A DNA stretch of 35,541 nt from NCBI GenBank assembly GCA_947382875.1, contig CANDBG010000025.1, positions 1-35,541 on the forward strand. Reading direction: 5' to 3'. The stretch is from an uncultured Oscillibacter sp. GTDB taxonomy: Bacteria; Bacillota; Clostridia; Oscillospirales; Oscillospiraceae. The position numbers and the translations under genes are program-made. Shown here piece after piece: positions 8,622 through 16,644 of this stretch (positions within the stretch are counted from its first letter, which is position 1; each line of letters opens with the position of its first letter). The notes beneath the pieces are model-generated. The model was not told the DNA's origin and ran no database searches. It worked only from the letters and a program-made list of their open reading frames with translations.

Positions 8622-10346
8622 ATGGAACAAAAAAGTAAAAAGGAACGGCGCTTCTGGGCGCAGTTCGACGCCCTGGAGCTCGGCACCGGCTGGGATGAAT
8701 CCGACATCACCAAGCCCCAGATTATGGTGGAAAGCGTCTATGGCGACTCCCACCCCGGCAGCTACCACCTGAACCAGATGGTAGAACAGGCCGTGTATGG
8801 CGTTTATGAAAAGGGCGGCAAGCCTGCGAAATATTATGCAACCGACATCTGCGACGGCTGCGCCCAAGGCCATGACGGCATGAACTTCGTGCTGGCTTCC
8901 CGGGAAGCCATCGCGGACATGGTGGAAATTCATGCCTGCGCCGTGCCCTGGGACGGCATGATTCTTGCGTCCAGCTGTGACAAGTCCATTCCGGCTCACC
9001 TCAAGGCGGCGGCCCGTCTGGATATTCCCACCATTTTCATGCCCGGCGGCTCCATGCGGCCCGGCCCCAACATGACCACTTCCATTGTCGCGGGCGACAT
9101 TTCCCTCCGTGAAAAGCGCGACGGCGCGATTACCCCTCAGGAAGTCCGGGACTATAAGCTCACCGGCTGTCCGTCCGTGGGCGCGTGCACGTTCCTGGGC
9201 ACCGCTTCCACCATGCAGTGTCTGGCGGAGGCCCTGGGTCTGACGCTGCCCGGCGCTGCGCTTGTGCCTGCTACCATGCGGGACCTGCTGCAATATTCCC
9301 GCGACGCCGGCCGTCAGATCATGGCGCTGGCCGAAAAGGGCATCAAGCCCAGTCAGATCATGACGCCCGCCGCGTTCCGGAATGCAATTATCGTTCACAG
9401 CGCCATCGGCGGCTCCACAAATGCAACCCTGCACATTCCTTCGATTGCGCGGGAAATGGGCTATGAGCTTCCGATTGAACTGTTCGATGAAATCAACCAT
9501 CAGGTTCCCCATATCGGCAACGTATACCCCTCCGGCACCCAGCTGACGGAATCTTTCTGGTTCGCGGGCGGCATTCCGATGATTCAATGGATGCTGCGGG
9601 ATATGCTCGATTTGGACGTAATGACCGTAACCGGCAAGACCTTAGGCGAAAATCTGGAGGACCTGCACAAATCCAACTGGTTCGAGCGCAACCTTGGTTA
9701 TCTGGCCAACTACGGCCTGAAGCGCGACGATGTGATTTTCCCGGTGGAAAAGGCGCACGAAAAGGGTTCCGTCGCCATTCTGAAGGGCAACATTGCGCCG
9801 GAAGGAAGCGTCGTGAAGTACGCCGCCTGCGCGGAGAATCAGCGTGAGGTGGTTAATGCTGTGGCGCGGGTTTTCAACTGCGAGGAAGACGCATATGATG
9901 CCGTTGCGAAGAAGCTCATCAATCCTAACGAGGTTATTATTGTCCGTTATGAAGGCCCCCGCGGCTGCGGTATGCCTGAAATGGTTGCCACAACGGAAGC
10001 GATTTGCTGTGACGAGCGGATCAACGGTTCGGTGGCTCTGATTACGGATGGCCGTTTTTCCGGCGCGACCCGCGGCGCGGCCATTGGACACGTCAGCCCG
10101 GAAGCCGCCGCAGGCGGACCGATTGCCTTTGTGGAGGAAGGGGACCTGATTTCTTACAGCGTGGAAAACCGCACGCTGAATCTCACTGGTCTTCACGGCA
10201 AGCCCTGCACCCCGGAGGAAGCTGCGGCCGCTCTGGCGGAACGCGCCAAGAAGGGGATTATTCCCCGCGAGCCGCGCAAAGGTTTCTACCGCATTTACAC
10301 CGAGAACGCGAACTCTGCAATGCAGGGCGGCGGTCTGGAAAAATAA
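8622..10346 (+). CDS. IlvD/Edd-family sugar-acid dehydratase (YjhG/YagF-like)
   Basis: A 574-aa iron-sulfur dehydratase. Enzymes of this family remove water from a dihydroxy acid to give a 2-keto-3-deoxy acid. Cysteines expected to bind the cluster are visible at C77 (DICDGC), C119 (SSCDKSIPAH) and C189 (GACTFLGTASTMQ). K121 of the CDK motif is the usual Mg-binding lysine. The usual branched-chain-enzyme PCN cysteine motif near residue 47 is replaced by PGSYHL. The pattern of cysteines and several blocks (GGSTNATLHIP, VMTVTGKTLGENL, GNIAPEGSV) resemble what I recall of the E. coli xylonate dehydratases YjhG/YagF, though those are about 80 residues longer. A role in sugar-acid catabolism is favoured over branched-chain amino-acid synthesis because of the flanking permease and aldolase genes. 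Start supported by TTTGGAGGA upstream. Confidence 0.9.
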   Translation: MEQKSKKERRFWAQFDALELGTGWDESDITKPQIMVESVYGDSHPGSYHLNQMVEQAVYGVYEKGGKPAKYYATDICDGCAQGHDGMNFVLASREAIADMVEIHACAVPWDGMILASSCDKSIPAHLKAAARLDIPTIFMPGGSMRPGPNMTTSIVAGDISLREKRDGAITPQEVRDYKLTGCPSVGACTFLGTASTMQCLAEALGLTLPGAALVPATMRDLLQYSRDAGRQIMALAEKGIKPSQIMTPAAFRNAIIVHSAIGGSTNATLHIPSIAREMGYELPIELFDEINHQVPHIGNVYPSGTQLTESFWFAGGIPMIQWMLRDMLDLDVMTVTGKTLGENLEDLHKSNWFERNLGYLANYGLKRDDVIFPVEKAHEKGSVAILKGNIAPEGSVVKYAACAENQREVVNAVARVFNCEEDAYDAVAKKLINPNEVIIVRYEGPRGCGMPEMVATTEAICCDERINGSVALITDGRFSGATRGAAIGHVSPEAAAGGPIAFVEEGDLISYSVENRTLNLTGLHGKPCTPEEAAAALAERAKKGIIPREPRKGFYRIYTENANSAMQGGGLEK

Positions 10347-10361
10347 GGAAAGGATTACTTT

Positions 10362-11255
10362 ATGAAAGCAGCTTACTTAGCCCCCGCCATTACCTTGTTT
10401 AACGAGGACGGCACCCTGGACCTCGCCAGTCAGGAGCGTTTGTATGACAATCTGATCGAAAACGGCATTGACGGTATTTTGGTAGAAGGCAGCTCCAGTG
10501 AATTTTTCGCCATGAATATGGACGAACGCCGGGAGATGGCGAAATTTGCCATTGAGAAGGTGAATCACCGGGTCAAGCTGATCATTGGCACGTCCAACAT
10601 GGTTGCCAGTGAGATTATCGAATTTTCCAACTTCTGTCTGGACGCCGGCGCGGATGCGGTCATGATTCTGCCGCCCTACTACTTCCACTTTGGGCCGGAG
10701 GCGCTGCTGCAATATTATGACCGTCTGGCGAAGGAAATCCACGGTCCCATTTACATCTACAATTTCCCGGACAACACCGGTTACAGCATACCGGTAGAAA
10801 CGGTATTGCAGCTGGTTCTGATGCACCCGAATATTGTGGGTTTGAAAGACACGATTCCGGGTGTGGACCACACGCGGGAATTGATCAAGGTGGTAAAGAG
10901 CCGGGTGCCGACGTTTGAAATTTACTCCGGCTTTGACGACAACTTTGCCAGAAATGTACTCTCTGGAGGCGACGGATGCATTGCGGCTCTGAGCAATTTG
11001 GCGCCGGAACTGACTTCGGCCTGGGTGAAGGCATTCCGCGAGAACGATCTGGAAGGCATTGCGTTAGGCCAGCAGCGCATTGACCGCTTAATGGATTTGT
11101 ACCGGATTCGGGAACCGTTCCTTCCGGTATTGAAGGAAGCGATCAAGCTGCGCGGGATTGTTGCGTCAAGCGCCAGCACATTCCCCATGCCCAACGCGAC
11201 AATTGAGGACGATGCCCGTATTTTAGAGCTGTTGGCAAAGGAAGATCTACGGTAA
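10362..11255 (+). CDS. Dihydrodipicolinate synthase-family aldolase, probable 2-keto-3-deoxy-sugar-acid aldolase
   Basis: A 297-aa TIM-barrel class I aldolase of the DapA/NAL family. The Schiff-base lysine is K162 (VGLKDT) and the catalytic tyrosine is Y133 (YIYNFPDNTG). Both are at the family positions. The substrate-carboxylate loop, usually GTTGE or GSTGE, is GSSSE here (residues 43-47). It begins 15 bases after the dehydratase stop, with AAAGGA upstream, so co-translation is likely. The family includes lysine-pathway DapA, sialate lyases and keto-deoxy-acid aldolases. Position behind a GntP permease and an IlvD/Edd dehydratase makes cleavage of a 2-keto-3-deoxy acid to pyruvate plus an aldehyde the best inference, as for E. 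coli YjhH/YagE. The substrate remains open. Confidence 0.9.
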   Translation: MKAAYLAPAITLFNEDGTLDLASQERLYDNLIENGIDGILVEGSSSEFFAMNMDERREMAKFAIEKVNHRVKLIIGTSNMVASEIIEFSNFCLDAGADAVMILPPYYFHFGPEALLQYYDRLAKEIHGPIYIYNFPDNTGYSIPVETVLQLVLMHPNIVGLKDTIPGVDHTRELIKVVKSRVPTFEIYSGFDDNFARNVLSGGDGCIAALSNLAPELTSAWVKAFRENDLEGIALGQQRIDRLMDLYRIREPFLPVLKEAIKLRGIVASSASTFPMPNATIEDDARILELLAKEDLR

Positions 11256-11281
11256 GTTTCAGAAATCGGATACGCGTAAAC

Positions 11282-11326
11282 AAGCGGCTGTGCTGCCAAA
11301 AATGGCAGCACAGCCGCTTATATTTT
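11282..11326 (+). terminator. Strong terminator at the end of the sugar-acid operon
   Basis: A perfect 17-bp stem (11282-11298 with 11303-11319) closes on an AAAA loop and is followed by ATATTTTA on the plus strand. On the minus strand GTTTACG follows, so it probably also serves the convergent LysE-family gene, whose stop is at 11325. Confidence 0.85.
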
Positions 11327-11918
11327 ACATGAAGATAATTTTCCAGGCGCACCAGACTAGGAGGAGGGCCATAACGGTGTTTATGATCGCATTGAAACGC
11401 TTATAGAGGGGGAAGAGCATAGAACCAAGGGTGGCCCAAATCAGGTTGCCGGTAGCGGCACAACCTGCCATAATGACGGCAAACGCGAGAATTGAGGGAA
11501 TATGAAAGCCATAAGGCAGGATGTAACCGGAGTAAGCGGCAATACCGAGGCTCATGATTTTGACGTTCAGAAATTGCAGCAGAAAACCATTGATATATGT
11601 CAAAGGTTTGGTTTCGTCATCGGTGGAATCACCGACTTTACGGACCAGGGTTTTATAAGCGAGGTAAAGGATGTAAGCCGCCCCGACATACTTTGCGTAA
11701 GGGACGATTTGTGGGACCAGCTCGCCCAGCACGGCACAGCCGAAACCACAAATCAGCATAATGGAGAGCAGGCCGCTCCAGATGCCGTAGATGAGGGGAA
11801 GGCAGCGTCGGAAACCGAATTTACTGGTACTGCTTAACAGCAGAATATTATTTGGTCCAGGGGAAAAGGTGGTCGCGCAGGCGTAAGCGGCAAGTTCCAG
11901 GTAGATGGACACAGGCAT
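11325..11918 (-). CDS. LysE/RhtB-family amino-acid exporter
   Basis: A 197-aa membrane protein with about six hydrophobic segments, the normal size for the LysE/RhtB family. The N-terminal signature FSPGPNNILLL and the later FLLQFLNVKIMSLGI are family hallmarks. Proteins of this family export amino acids such as lysine, threonine or homoserine, or related small molecules. The substrate cannot be told. The start has GAAGGA 6-8 bases upstream. A good promoter lies at 11966-11994, so it is probably transcribed alone, ending at the shared terminator. Confidence 0.9.
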   Translation of the reverse strand: MPVSIYLELAAYACATTFSPGPNNILLLSSTSKFGFRRCLPLIYGIWSGLLSIMLICGFGCAVLGELVPQIVPYAKYVGAAYILYLAYKTLVRKVGDSTDDETKPLTYINGFLLQFLNVKIMSLGIAAYSGYILPYGFHIPSILAFAVIMAGCAATGNLIWATLGSMLFPLYKRFNAIINTVMALLLVWCAWKIIFM

Positions 11919-11965
11919 AAACTTTCCTTCTTCCTTCGGAATAATTTACAAATTTTCACTGCTAA

Positions 11966-11994
11966 ATACTAGCACATCCGCAATCCCCCGTCAA
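11966..11994 (-). promoter_or_regulatory. Promoter of the LysE-family gene
   Basis: On the minus strand TTGACG (11989-11994) and TAGTAT (11966-11971) are exactly 17 bases apart. The predicted transcript starts about 40 bases before the ATG. Confidence 0.7.
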
Positions 11995-12033
11995 GAGAAA
12001 GTTCTTTTCACTGTCTCCCGGCAGCGTGGAGGG

Positions 12034-12373
12034 CGCGCCTCGCGGCGCGGGCGCAGAATTGCCATTTGAAATGGCTGGTCCAAATTTGAACCCCCCATTT
12101 TCTTTTCTCTGGCGAGAGAAAAGAAAACGGGCCGTTCACGGTCCAAAAGAAAAGAGCGTTTTTCATTAGGACTGGCGGAAAACTTGCGGCTTGGAGGAAA
12201 CCAAACGAGAAGTTCAAATCGACTTGCCTCTGCGTCTAACTCCGCTGCCGCTGCATTGGCAGGCGAAATCATGCGGTGGAATTAGGTGGTTGAAATGGCT
12301 TGGTGGAAATCAAACGAGAAAACCCAATCGACTTGCTGGTACGACTGACTCCGCTGCTACTGCTGCGGTGCGT
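12034..12373 (-). repeat. Dispersed structured repeat, copy A (inverted relative to copy B)
   Basis: This 340-bp stretch is the reverse complement of 23301-23629 over nearly its whole length. A 77-bp core is identical (12085-12161 against 23502-23578), and the flanks diverge with small indels. Read on the minus strand, it holds two direct sub-repeats containing GCAAGTCGATT, at 12326-12336 and 12217-12227, which are 109 bases apart. It also has a 17-bp hairpin (12094-12131), a GCCATTT dyad (12061-12075) and a 6-bp stem with a GCGA tetraloop (12034-12049). There is no transposase and no convincing gene. It fills most of the 519-base gap between the LysE-family gene and ribU. Confidence 0.85.
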
Positions 12374-12388
12374 GAACGGACCTGACGC

Positions 12389-12424
12389 AAAAAGTAACAG
12401 CGCCTGTCATTGACAGACGCTGTT
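12389..12424 (-). terminator. Terminator of ribU
   Basis: On the minus strand a stem of 12 pairs (AACAGCG and CTGTC with their partners, interrupted by one c/a mismatch) with an AAT loop is followed by ACTTTTTGCG. It begins 14 bases after the ribU stop. Confidence 0.75.
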
Positions 12425-12437
12425 CTCTTTGAAAAAA

Positions 12438-13133
12438 TCAAACTTTCCCTGCTAATACCAGCATCAAAAATACGAATGTAGCCAAAAGGAGAAGAGAAAA
12501 CATTACAAAACCAACGTTAACTCTCTTACCGGTTTCAGCTGTTGTCCGTGACTCGGGAACCAGACGCGCCTTACGCAATGCCGTTACAATCGGCTTATAA
12601 AGCAGCAAAGTCAACGCCATATTCAATCCGCCCTTCACAAGATTGAACGGCAGAAACAGCGTCGGAAGCATCTCAACGACAAGAGCGCGATCAATTTCCA
12701 TATAAAGCGGCGTCAACAAGAAATTCCAGACCAACATTACCACAACCAACGTCACAACGCCCAAAGACAAACCCATGACCGCACCTTTTCTGGTATGCAT
12801 TTTACGATAAACAAAAGCCGCAGGACAGGCAAAGGCGCAAGCCGCCAAAGCATTCATGATGCAGCCCATAATCATCGTATCGCTCACAGTGAACAACTCA
12901 ATGACAGCGACAGCAATGGAAACAACAGCAGCCGAAACAGGGCCAAACAAGAAACCACAAATACAAATTACAACGCCCTTAACTTCCATTTGAAGAAACA
13001 TCACCTGCGGCAGCACCTTACTCAAAAGCATCGCCAGATAAGCCAGCGCCGTAAACATTGAGAGGGAGGCCAAGGTCCGCACATCCAGCTTTGACCGGGA
13101 AACAGGAATCGCATTTGCATTCAATTGAGACAT
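12438..13133 (-). CDS. ribU: Riboflavin ECF transporter substrate-binding subunit RibU
   Basis: A 231-aa membrane protein of the ECF S-component family, with about six hydrophobic segments. It binds riboflavin and works with a shared energising module (EcfA/A'/T) encoded elsewhere. The first segment, LASLSMFTALAYLAMLLSK, and FLQMEVKGVVICICGFLFGP are typical of RibU. The N-terminal extension before it is longer than usual. A longer frame opens at 13262, but that start lies inside the FMN aptamer. The ATG at 13133 has AAGGAG at a normal distance. The FMN riboswitch upstream independently supports riboflavin as substrate. It is divergent from dnaA. Confidence 0.93.
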   Translation of the reverse strand: MSQLNANAIPVSRSKLDVRTLASLSMFTALAYLAMLLSKVLPQVMFLQMEVKGVVICICGFLFGPVSAAVVSIAVAVIELFTVSDTMIMGCIMNALAACAFACPAAFVYRKMHTRKGAVMGLSLGVVTLVVVMLVWNFLLTPLYMEIDRALVVEMLPTLFLPFNLVKGGLNMALTLLLYKPIVTALRKARLVPESRTTAETGKRVNVGFVMFSLLLLATFVFLMLVLAGKV

Positions 13134-13237
13134 GGAAAAACACTCCTTCACAAACTTGAAACACCCTGGACGCTTTGACTCCTCCAAGGTGACAAGCAAC
13201 AAAGAAGCGCACGAAAAACGCACGGTCTCACCGCACT

Positions 13238-13355
13238 CATCTTCTTCCATCCAGACTATCACTGTTGGTCCCGGAGTTGCACCGAATCAGCGAACGCAAA
13301 CGCGTCCGGTCGCGGACTATACCGCCAGTGGGGAATTACACCCCGCCCTGAAGAC
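13238..13355 (-). promoter_or_regulatory. FMN riboswitch (RFN element)
   Basis: On the minus strand the conserved blocks of the FMN aptamer appear in order: AGGGCGGGGTGTAATTCCC, ACTGGCGGTATAGTCCGCGA, TTCGGTGCAACTCCGG, ACCAACAGTGATAGTCTGG and ATGGAAGAAGAT. The terminal TCTTC/GAAGA pairing closes P1. Known FMN riboswitches turn down riboflavin synthesis and import genes when FMN is plentiful. Here the aptamer is about 105 bases upstream of ribU. I could not decide whether the switch acts on termination or translation. Confidence 0.96.
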
Positions 13356-13380
13356 AAAGTATGCAGTTGTTTCTAAATTT

Positions 13381-13409
13381 AGTATAACGGATTCCAAAGA
13401 AAAATGCAA
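13381..13409 (-). promoter_or_regulatory. Promoter of the ribU transcript
   Basis: On the minus strand TTGCAT (13404-13409) and TATACT (13381-13386) are 17 bases apart, placing the start of transcription just before the FMN aptamer. Confidence 0.75.
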
Positions 13410-13495
13410 CCCTTTTTATCAAAAACGCAGACAAAACAGAAAGCATCCGAAAAATTTATCATACAAATATATTCTAATTATATTTAATATAGTAT

Positions 13496-13524
13496 TGCTT
13501 AGAGTTTCTTTTTTTGTTATAATT
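13496..13524 (+). promoter_or_regulatory. Promoter of dnaA
   Basis: TTGCTT (13496-13501) and a perfect TATAAT (13519-13524) are 17 bases apart. Transcription would start near 13531, about 40 bases before the dnaA start. The region around it is strongly AT-rich and contains no good DnaA box. Confidence 0.75.
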
Positions 13525-13569
13525 ATGAAGGTATATTATGCAAATCGATAAAGAGAGAGGTGCTTCCGT

Positions 13570-14889
13570 TTGAATTCCGTAACTGATATCTGGGAAAACG
13601 TTCTCCGGCAGCTTCGGGGAACACTCTCCGAAACCACCATTTCCACGTGGTTTGACGAATTATCCATTGTCAACATCCGGGGAAACACCTGCTTTCTCCA
13701 TTGTCCCAACGACTTCAAAAAAGGCTATATAGAATCCCTTTTTCTCAGCAACATCAAAAATTCCCTTCACGACATTTTCTCTATGGACTTCGAGGTTAAG
13801 ATTCTCGACGACGACGGCCTGATTGAATTTCAGGGCGGCTCCGCGCCCCAGCGGCAGTCCGACCGTTTCACCTCTGCGGAATTCACCTTCGAGACCTTTG
13901 TCGTTGGCCCGTCCAACAAACTGGCTCACGCAGCGTCCATGGCCGTTGCCGAGCATCCCGCGCAGAATTACAACCCTCTTTTGATCTACGGCGATTCCGG
14001 CCTTGGCAAGACGCACCTCTTGAATGCCATTGCAAACGTAATCCGGAAGAACGATCCGAAAGCAAAAATTGTTTATGTCAAGGGTGATGATTTCATCAAT
14101 GAATTCATTGAATTGATCCGGGCTGGGCGTGGCAGTGAATTTCGAGCCAAGTACCGTCAAGCGGACCTGCTTCTGGTCGACGATGTACAGTTCGTGGCAG
14201 GTAAGGACCAGGTACAGAACGAATTTTTCCATACATTCAATACACTTTATGAATCCGGACGGCAGATTGTTCTGACCTCCGACCGGCCGCCGTCTGAAAT
14301 GACGCTCCTGGACGACCGCCTCCGGACCCGTTTTGAGTGGGGGCTTCTGGCGGACGTAAAACCGCCGGATTTTGAGACGCGTCTTGCCATTGTCAAGAAC
14401 AAGGCGGCGCTTCTTGGCATGGAATTACCTGACAAGATCGCTGTTTACGTTGCTCAGAATGTAACAGCCAACGTCCGGCAGCTGGAGGGTACGATCAATA
14501 AGATCCTTGCTTACAAGGATCTGCTTGGCAGTGAAACGGATGAGGAAGTCGTAACCCGCGCCATGAAGGACATTCTCAAAGACAGCAACGAATACATTCC
14601 GACGCCGGAATCCATTCTCTCGTACGTCAGCCGTTATTACAATGTAGACGAATCCATCGTCCGGGGGCAGCAGCGAAACCGTGACGCCGTTACCGCCCGC
14701 CAGATCGCCATGTATCTGATTCGGAGCATGACAAGCCTTTCCCAGGACAACATTGGCAGCTACTTCGGCCACCGTGATCACGCCACGGTCGCATATTCCA
14801 TCACGCAGGTAGAGAAGAAAATGAAAAAAGACCCGGCATTCGCCGAGGTTGTAAAAGAGCTGAAAACGAATATCAATTCCCGACACTGA
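13570..14889 (+). CDS. dnaA: Chromosomal replication initiator protein DnaA
   Basis: A 439-aa AAA+ initiator. Domain I is residues 1-80. Domain II is very short (about 82-104). The AAA+ core has Walker A GDSGLGKT (141-148), Walker B LLLVDDVQF (about 200-208, with D204 and D205) and sensor motifs further on. The C-terminal helix-turn-helix domain has the DNA-binding signature FGHRDHATVAYSI. The first codon is TTG, with GAGAGAGG about 8 bases upstream. No ATG occurs at a suitable place, so the TTG start is well supported. It binds origin boxes, melts the origin and loads the replicative helicase. It is the first gene of the dnaA-dnaN-yaaA-recF-remB-gyrB-gyrA series. Confidence 0.98.
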   Translation: MNSVTDIWENVLRQLRGTLSETTISTWFDELSIVNIRGNTCFLHCPNDFKKGYIESLFLSNIKNSLHDIFSMDFEVKILDDDGLIEFQGGSAPQRQSDRFTSAEFTFETFVVGPSNKLAHAASMAVAEHPAQNYNPLLIYGDSGLGKTHLLNAIANVIRKNDPKAKIVYVKGDDFINEFIELIRAGRGSEFRAKYRQADLLLVDDVQFVAGKDQVQNEFFHTFNTLYESGRQIVLTSDRPPSEMTLLDDRLRTRFEWGLLADVKPPDFETRLAIVKNKAALLGMELPDKIAVYVAQNVTANVRQLEGTINKILAYKDLLGSETDEEVVTRAMKDILKDSNEYIPTPESILSYVSRYYNVDESIVRGQQRNRDAVTARQIAMYLIRSMTSLSQDNIGSYFGHRDHATVAYSITQVEKKMKKDPAFAEVVKELKTNINSRH

Positions 14890-15238
14890 TCTTTCTTTTT
14901 CCACAATTCCTGGTGGAAAAAGAAAAACACAGTGTTAAAAAAATTTTCTCCGTCAGAGAACGCGGAAAAACTCCCAAATTCTCCACAACCTTCCGTGGAG
15001 ACACAAAACCTTGCAAATACAGACTTTCTTCTTTTTTTCAACAATTTTTTGCTCTACGTCTACTTTTTCTAAAAACATTTTTATATTTTATCTTTTTAAG
15101 AAAAAAAGGGCTGTCCGTCTCTCACAGACATCGCTCACAGGCAGAATTCCTTGATTACAAACCGTATACCTCTCAATACCTTAAAATTTACGCCGCGCGC
15201 CGCTCGGCAAATTGCACAAACGATGGAGGTTCTCTCGA
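14890..15238 (+). other. oriC: Putative replication origin (oriC) between dnaA and dnaN
   Basis: A gene-free 349-base stretch at the usual Bacillota origin position. Near-consensus DnaA boxes are TTTTCCACA (14897-14905) and TTCTCCACA (14979-14987), each one base from TTATCCACA. A reverse box at 14912-14920 (TTTTCCACC) differs at two positions. The first and third form a 10-bp inverted repeat (14895-14904 with 14913-14922). A very AT-rich segment at about 15020-15112 could be the unwinding element. Few strong boxes are visible, so the call rests mostly on position. The 109-codon open frame crossing it looks non-coding. Confidence 0.6.
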
Positions 15239-16372
15239 ATGAAATTTACGTGTGAAAAAGTTCTGCTGCAAAACGCAATCTCTACTGCTGGCCGCGTAGT
15301 TGCACAAAAAAGCTCGATTCCAGCCCTGGAGGGAATTCTGATCCGCGCCTCCGGGCAGGAATTGGTTTTCTCCGGTTACAATATGCAGACCGGCATCCGA
15401 ACCAGGCTTTCCGCAAACATCGTGGAAGAAGGAAACATTGTTGTCAGTTCCCGCCTGTTCAGCGAGATCATCCGGAAAATGCCGGACGACGTGGTCAGTT
15501 TTTCCGTAAACGACCATATGGTTGTTCACCTGAGCTGCGGCGCATCGGATTTTGAAATATCCGGCCTGTCTGCGGCGGAATATCCGGACCTGCCGGAAGT
15601 AGAAGATGAATATTCCATCCAGATCGACCGGAAGGTTTTGAAGGAAATGATTGAGGAAGTAGCTTTCGCTGTTTCGACAAACGAGAGCCGTCCGATTCAC
15701 ACCGGCGCACTGTTCGAAATTGCAGAGAATTCCCTCACTATGGCCGCTGTGGATGGCTTCCGTCTGGCTGTACGGCGGGAACCGCTGGAGAGAGTGGAGG
15801 GCGGCGAGTTTTCCTTTGTAGCTCCCGGGCAGGCGCTGAACGAGGTCAAAGGAATCTGCAGTGAAGGCAAGTCGAGCGGCGACGAAGACGAAACCTTTGC
15901 ATCCATCACCCTCGGAAAACGGCACATTTTATTTACAGTAGGAAACACCGAACTGATCTGCCGCCGTCTGGAGGGCGAATTCCTGGATTACCGCAATGCC
16001 GTGCCGAAAAAAAATCCGATTTCCGTCACGGTGGAGACCAAGGATCTTATTGGCAGCATCGACCGGGTTTCAGTCATGATTTCTGAGAAACTGAAAAGCC
16101 CGGTCCGGTGCGTATTCGATCACGATAAAATACTGTTGTCCGCAAAAACGGCTACCGGCGACGCAAAGGACGTCTGTCCCATGACAGGCGACGGCGGCGG
16201 CCTGGAAATCGGCTTCAACAACCGTTACCTGATGGAAGCCCTTCGCTACGCGCCTGCGGATACGGTACGGATTGAACTGAACACCGGTGTCTCACCCGCG
16301 CTGATCCTGCCGGTGGAGGACAACGAAAAATTCCTGTATATGGTTCTGCCGGTTCGTTTGAAGGCAAATTAA
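15239..16372 (+). CDS. dnaN: DNA polymerase III sliding clamp, beta subunit
   Basis: A 377-aa beta clamp of normal length. It opens with MKFTCEKVLLQNAISTAGRV, keeps the three-domain fold pattern (for example EYPDLPEV and DGFRLAVRREPL), and ends with the hallmark MVLPVRLKAN near the hydrophobic cleft that binds polymerase. The homodimer encircles DNA and tethers polymerase III and repair proteins. The ATG at 15239 follows TGGAGG at a normal distance. A slightly longer frame opening at 15212 has no comparable site. It follows the putative origin and precedes yaaA and recF. Confidence 0.97.
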   Translation: MKFTCEKVLLQNAISTAGRVVAQKSSIPALEGILIRASGQELVFSGYNMQTGIRTRLSANIVEEGNIVVSSRLFSEIIRKMPDDVVSFSVNDHMVVHLSCGASDFEISGLSAAEYPDLPEVEDEYSIQIDRKVLKEMIEEVAFAVSTNESRPIHTGALFEIAENSLTMAAVDGFRLAVRREPLERVEGGEFSFVAPGQALNEVKGICSEGKSSGDEDETFASITLGKRHILFTVGNTELICRRLEGEFLDYRNAVPKKNPISVTVETKDLIGSIDRVSVMISEKLKSPVRCVFDHDKILLSAKTATGDAKDVCPMTGDGGGLEIGFNNRYLMEALRYAPADTVRIELNTGVSPALILPVEDNEKFLYMVLPVRLKAN

Positions 16373-16422
16373 ATGGTTTTTCCCGGGAAAAGTTTTGATT
16401 TTGGTGAAAAAAGGAAATGCTT

Positions 16423-16644
16423 ATGGTAGGAAAAGAAATCCCGATTCATACGGAATTCATTAAACTCCAGGACCTGCTGAAATTTGCGAACGCCGTGGAA
16501 AGCGGCGGAGCGGCAAAGGAACGCATTCAGGCAGGGGAAGTAAGCGTAAACGGCGAAATCTGTACGCAGCGGGGGAAAAAGCTGCATCCCGGCGATGAGG
16601 CGACATTCTGCGGCGTTGTGTATAAAGTGTGCCATGCAGGTTGA
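16423..16644 (+). CDS. yaaA: S4-domain RNA-binding protein of the YaaA/RlbA group
   Basis: A 73-aa small protein with the S4 fold pattern: EFIKLQDLLKFANAVESG, then AKERIQAGEVSVNGE, then a short strand ending in FCGVVYKV. Proteins of this group sit between dnaN and recF in many Bacillota and are thought to bind structured RNA or ribosomes. Two ATGs are possible. The one at 16423 is chosen because AAGGA lies 7 bases upstream, whereas for 16417 it would be only one base away. The stop overlaps the start of recF by 11 bases, so translational coupling is likely. Confidence 0.9.
   Translation: MVGKEIPIHTEFIKLQDLLKFANAVESGGAAKERIQAGEVSVNGEICTQRGKKLHPGDEATFCGVVYKVCHAG

Noticed and set aside
12008-12217. 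Short minus-strand frames inside repeat copy A, with look-alikes in copy B
   Set aside because: The frames follow hairpin sequence, differ at their ends and are not conserved as proteins. They belong to the repeat.
13134-13262. N-terminal extension of ribU to 13262
   Set aside because: The extended start lies inside the FMN riboswitch aptamer, and the ATG at 13133 has a good ribosome site.
14913-15242. A 109-codon frame across the gap between dnaA and dnaN
   Set aside because: It has no ribosome site, is low in complexity and overlaps the AT-rich origin stretch.
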